Part shown: positions 8,083 to 10,914 of the stretch, one piece after another
How the letters are laid out: the number at the start of each line of letters is the position of its first letter
Position numbering within the stretch: position 1 is the stretch's first letter
DNA from: Bacteroidota bacterium
GTDB lineage: Bacteria; Bacteroidota; Bacteroidia; Chitinophagales; Chitinophagaceae
Direction of reading: 5' to 3'
Assembly (NCBI GenBank): GCA_028875955.1
Contig: JAGWTX010000029.1
Location: 1-10,914, forward strand
Length of the DNA stretch: 10,914 nucleotides
The notes under the pieces: generated by a model
The model's database searches: none
The model's input: only the letters and a program-made list of their open reading frames with translations
Told to the model about the DNA's origin: nothing
Made by a program: the position numbers and the translations under genes

Positions 8083-8463
8083 ATGAAAATACTGGTAGCA
8101 GAAGATGAACCCATGTTGCTAAAAACGATTGAGCTGAAACTCAAGAAGGAAGGCTATGAGGTTATTACCACCACAGATGGCAGGGAAGCCATCGCCAAGA
8201 TCCGGGAAACCGGACCCGATTTGGTGATCTCAGATATCATGATGCCTTATGCTTCGGGTCTGGAGATCGTTTCTTTTCTGAGAACTGAAGGTGTTAAAAA
8301 AATACCTGTGATCATCCTTTCGGCCATGGAGCAGGAAAAAGTAGTAATGGAAGCTTTTGAATTGGGTGCGGATGATTATATCACCAAGCCCTTTAGTCTC
8401 AATGAACTGACCATACGCGTAAAAAAACTGATCAACCAGTACCAGAGAAACAATGCGGGTTAA
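8083..8463 (+). CDS. Receiver-only response regulator
   Basis: This is a 126-residue single CheY-like/OmpR-like receiver domain. The conserved acidic pair is E7 and D8 (ILVAEDE), the phospho-acceptor is D51 in VISDIMMP, the switch serine is S80 in VIILSAME, and the conserved lysine is K102 in YITKPF, so the domain should accept phosphate. The protein stops shortly after the last helix (KKLINQYQRNNAG). No DNA-binding or enzymatic output domain follows, and the 35 downstream bases show no frameshifted remnant of one. It lies 46 bases after the hybrid kinase and 35 bases before the TPR-barrel gene, so it is probably in the same operon. From context it is likely phosphorylated by the kinase's HPt domain and acts by protein-protein contact; the target is not known. 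No Shine-Dalgarno sequence is visible. Confidence 0.92.
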   Translation: MKILVAEDEPMLLKTIELKLKKEGYEVITTTDGREAIAKIRETGPDLVISDIMMPYASGLEIVSFLRTEGVKKIPVIILSAMEQEKVVMEAFELGADDYITKPFSLNELTIRVKKLINQYQRNNAG

Positions 8464-8498
8464 CAGAAGTTACTTTATTTACCCAACTTATCTGCCTT

Positions 8499-9761
8499 AT
8501 GCTGCGCAAACAAAACATATTCTCTATTTCACTTTTTTTCTGTTGCGTCCTGTATGCATTTCAGGCTATTGGACAAGACACCAGCAATTCAGACGGATTA
8601 TTGCAGGCTGCCAGAAAAGCCGCTTTTGACAGGAGCGACTACCCGGCAGCCAAATCCTATCTTTATCGTGCTTTGGAGAAAAGTCCGGATTATGCAGATA
8701 TCCGGATCTTTCTGGGAAGAATACATAGCTGGACCAAGGGATATGACAGCGCCAGATACTATTTCAACTCCGTTTTGTTGAAAGATCCGGGATATGAAGA
8801 TGCTTCTGCCGCACTTTCCGATGTGGAATACTGGAGCGGGCACAGCGATAAATCATTGGCGGTTTCGGAGCAGGGATTACAATATCACCCGGCTTCACAA
8901 AACCTGCTTGTGAAAAAAGCCCGCGCATTAAATGATCTTCGCAGGTACAAAGAGGCGGAAAAGACCATTGAAGCCGCATTACTGATCAACCGAAACAATG
9001 CCGAAGCCAGGTCTTTGGCAAGCCGGATCAAGGATCTATCCGCAATGAATAAGATTGGCGTGAGTTATGACTATGTATATTTTGATAAACAATTCGCTGA
9101 TGCCTGGCACCTGGCCAGTTTTGAATATACCCGGATAACCGGTATCGGCTCCGTTACCGGCAGAATCAATTATGCCAACCGGTTCAAGGAAAATGGCGTT
9201 CAATATGAAATAGATGCCTATCCGCATATTTCCAAAACCTTTTATGCCTATGTCAATGCAGGTTATTCCGATAAAATAGGTGTGTTCCCGAATTGGAGGG
9301 GCGGGTTTTCATTATATGCGAATCTCCCTAAAAGCTATGAGGCCGAGCTGGGATTTCGTTACCTCAAGTTTACCACCGACCCTACCTGGATTTATACGGC
9401 ATACCTTGGCAAATACTACAAAAGCTGGCTGTTTGGTATAAGAACCTATCTCACCCCAAGCACATTCACCAACACGGTATCAGCCTCCTATACGGCTTCT
9501 GCCAGGTATTATTTCGGAAGCGCAGACGATGTAGTAGGTTTTAATGTGGGCTATGGCATCTCTCCCGATGATCGTCTGAATTCCATCCAGCTAGACTCCA
9601 AAATCCGGTTGATCTCCTATAAGGCCGGATTGTCTTTCAAAAAGAAAATTGGAAAATTCAGTGTCATTTCTGCAGATGGCAACTGGTTTAACCAGGAATA
9701 CCTTCCCGATACAAAAGGGAATCAATATCAACTTAGTATAGGATGGCTTCAACGATTCTAG
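8499..9761 (+). CDS. TPR-containing YaiO-like outer membrane beta-barrel protein
   Basis: The protein has 420 residues. Residues 1-25 form a signal peptide (MLRKQNIF, then a hydrophobic core, cleavage near AIGQ); there is no lipobox. Residues about 34-180 are helical with about four TPR-like units, seen in repeated patterns such as YPAAKSYLYRALEKSPDYAD, YDSARYYFNSVLLKDP and YKEAEKTIEAALLINRNNAE. From about residue 185 the sequence becomes amphipathic beta strands rich in Tyr, Phe and Gly to the end, finishing QLSIGWLQRF with a terminal phenylalanine typical of barrel insertion signals. This arrangement fits the YaiO family of outer membrane proteins in its longer Bacteroidota form. A TPR domain followed by a barrel recalls the exopolysaccharide exporters PgaA and BcsC, but the barrel here is smaller, so an export role is inference. 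The gene follows the receiver gene by 35 bases and overlaps the next gene by 19 bases. Confidence 0.85.
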   Translation: MLRKQNIFSISLFFCCVLYAFQAIGQDTSNSDGLLQAARKAAFDRSDYPAAKSYLYRALEKSPDYADIRIFLGRIHSWTKGYDSARYYFNSVLLKDPGYEDASAALSDVEYWSGHSDKSLAVSEQGLQYHPASQNLLVKKARALNDLRRYKEAEKTIEAALLINRNNAEARSLASRIKDLSAMNKIGVSYDYVYFDKQFADAWHLASFEYTRITGIGSVTGRINYANRFKENGVQYEIDAYPHISKTFYAYVNAGYSDKIGVFPNWRGGFSLYANLPKSYEAELGFRYLKFTTDPTWIYTAYLGKYYKSWLFGIRTYLTPSTFTNTVSASYTASARYYFGSADDVVGFNVGYGISPDDRLNSIQLDSKIRLISYKAGLSFKKKIGKFSVISADGNWFNQEYLPDTKGNQYQLSIGWLQRF

Positions 9762-10914
9762 GCAAATACAGAAGAACGATTAACCAGTGGATACTGATTG
9801 TGCTGGTGCTTTTACCCGTATGGATGACCCTTGCCTGGTACCTGAGTCCGAAAAAAAAACTAGTGATCGCCATCGTGGATAAAACCGTACTGACCAGCCA
9901 GGGTCAGGAACATGTGTCCCTCAACTGGATACTGACTCATGAGAAATATAGTAAGAACGACCATGACCTTTACAGGGTTGACCGGGACTATTTCGGTTTT
10001 TTCCCTGGTAAAGATGAAAAATACACGCTGAAAGGTCTGGAGCGTCTAAACGATCAGCAACTCCTGCAGCTAAGCAACGATGCAGACGTAGCTTATATCA
10101 CCGACTCTTATGGGATCTTTAAGAATGAATGGTTTAAGAAGGGGAGTTCGTTGGAAAGATCGGGTATTGTCTATGGGGGGCTAAGTAATCAGGATGTTAC
10201 GTTCATAAAAAACATGCGTGACAAACACAAATTGGTGATGACAGAATTCAACTGCCTGGGTTCCCCTACCGACTCTTCCATCCGGAGAAATTTTGAACAC
10301 CTGTTTGGAATTCGCTGGTCGGGATGGATCGGTCGCTATTTTGATTCATTCGATACCACCACCAATAAGGAACTTCCCCAATGGCTGATAAAGAATTACC
10401 GTTTACAACACAATGGCAAATGGCCTTTTACAAAAAGTGGTATTGCCTTTGTGCATGCAGATGACCGGATTGTGATTTTAGAAAATAAAACCCATCTGAA
10501 CCAGGAGCTACCTTATATCTATGCAAATGCCGAGGGGCAACGACATTATGGTCTTCCGAAAAAAATAAAATATGCTTTCTGGTTTGATATTCTGACAGCC
10601 GATACCAGCTTCAATCATAGTCTGGCATATTATCAGATCGATGTTAACGGTAAAGGTAAAACCGAGTTGCAGAAAAACCAGATCCCTTCCAAATTCCCCG
10701 CCATTACGGTTCACCTGAATCGTGATTACCGGTTTTTTTATTTCTCGGGCGATTTCTGCGATAACCCGATCGACGAGTCAACCGCACGCTTTAAGGGAAT
10801 TCAGTATTTCCGTTGGTTCATGTATAACAAAAGGGATCCCATAGAGAAGAAAAGTTTTTTCTGGACTTTTTACCGTCCGCTGGTTACTACCATTCTCTCA
10901 GATTATTATACAAG
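9743..10914 (+). CDS. Unassigned membrane-anchored protein, 3'-partial
   Basis: From ATG 9743 a frame stays open to the window end (390 complete codons, no stop reached). It overlaps the end of the barrel gene by 19 bases in another frame, which suggests translational coupling. A basic N-terminus (KYRRT) precedes one helix at about 16-34, so the bulk should lie in the periplasm. I do not recognise the family. Visible blocks that look constrained are VAYITDSYG (116-124), GIVYGGL (141-147), MTEFNCLGSPT (166-176), WSGWIGRYFDS (192-202), and FPAITVH to DFCDNP (318-342), rich in aromatics. Residues about 100-190 alternate strand and helix in a Rossmann-like way and could be a class I glutamine amidotransferase-like fold without an obvious catalytic triad; that is only a guess. 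Its position after a TPR-barrel protein suggests an envelope or polysaccharide role. Codon use resembles the neighbours, and the open frame with biased third positions supports a real gene. Confidence 0.85.
   Translation, partial: MASTILGKYRRTINQWILIVLVLLPVWMTLAWYLSPKKKLVIAIVDKTVLTSQGQEHVSLNWILTHEKYSKNDHDLYRVDRDYFGFFPGKDEKYTLKGLERLNDQQLLQLSNDADVAYITDSYGIFKNEWFKKGSSLERSGIVYGGLSNQDVTFIKNMRDKHKLVMTEFNCLGSPTDSSIRRNFEHLFGIRWSGWIGRYFDSFDTTTNKELPQWLIKNYRLQHNGKWPFTKSGIAFVHADDRIVILENKTHLNQELPYIYANAEGQRHYGLPKKIKYAFWFDILTADTSFNHSLAYYQIDVNGKGKTELQKNQIPSKFPAITVHLNRDYRFFYFSGDFCDNPIDESTARFKGIQYFRWFMYNKRDPIEKKSFFWTFYRPLVTTILSDYYT

Noticed and set aside
10508..10714. A 68-codon - strand frame near the window end
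   Set aside because: It lies opposite the open + strand frame that starts at 9743, which shows sustained coding character.
1..10914. Mobile elements, CRISPR arrays, tRNA or rRNA genes, and phage or defence genes
   Set aside because: I looked for terminal inverted repeats, regularly spaced direct repeats, transposase motifs and structured RNA signatures and saw none. All substantial open stretches are explained by the genes listed.

Overview
The window looks like an ordinary chromosomal stretch from a member of the Bacteroidota, most likely the Chitinophagaceae or a close relative. The signs are an outer-membrane beta-barrel receptor of the OMP_b-brl_3 type with a carboxypeptidase-regulatory-like N-terminus, a CHASE3/PAS hybrid histidine kinase ending in an HPt domain, a TPR plus YaiO-type barrel protein, near absence of Shine-Dalgarno sequences, and a few TAnnTTTG-like -7 elements close to starts. 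No RNA genes, mobile elements, CRISPR arrays or long repeats are visible. Coding density is high: the longest non-coding stretch is about 180 bases.

Left part (1-3536, + strand): the C-terminal end of a sterol desaturase/fatty acid hydroxylase family protein; then kdsB (CMP-Kdo synthetase, lipopolysaccharide core precursor), 26 bases downstream; then, after about 155 bases, a TonB-dependent-receptor-like outer membrane protein of 811 residues. Middle (3559-4872, - strand): a sugar porter of the major facilitator superfamily, convergent with the receptor gene and divergent from the kinase gene.

Right part (5055-10914, + strand) reads as one operon-like block: a hybrid sensor kinase (two membrane helices, CHASE3, two PAS, HisKA, HATPase, receiver, HPt), a 126-residue receiver-only response regulator, a TPR plus YaiO-like outer-membrane barrel protein, and a membrane-anchored protein that I cannot assign. 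The last gene overlaps the barrel gene by 19 bases and runs off the window end; it has no stop here, so an open-reading-frame list that requires stops would miss it.

Working model (inference): a signal sensed in the periplasm passes through a His-Asp-His-Asp relay to a receiver with no DNA-binding domain. That receiver may act by protein contact on an envelope or exopolysaccharide export apparatus, of which the TPR-barrel protein and the unassigned membrane-anchored protein would be parts. The unassigned protein and its coupling to the relay are the most interesting items here.
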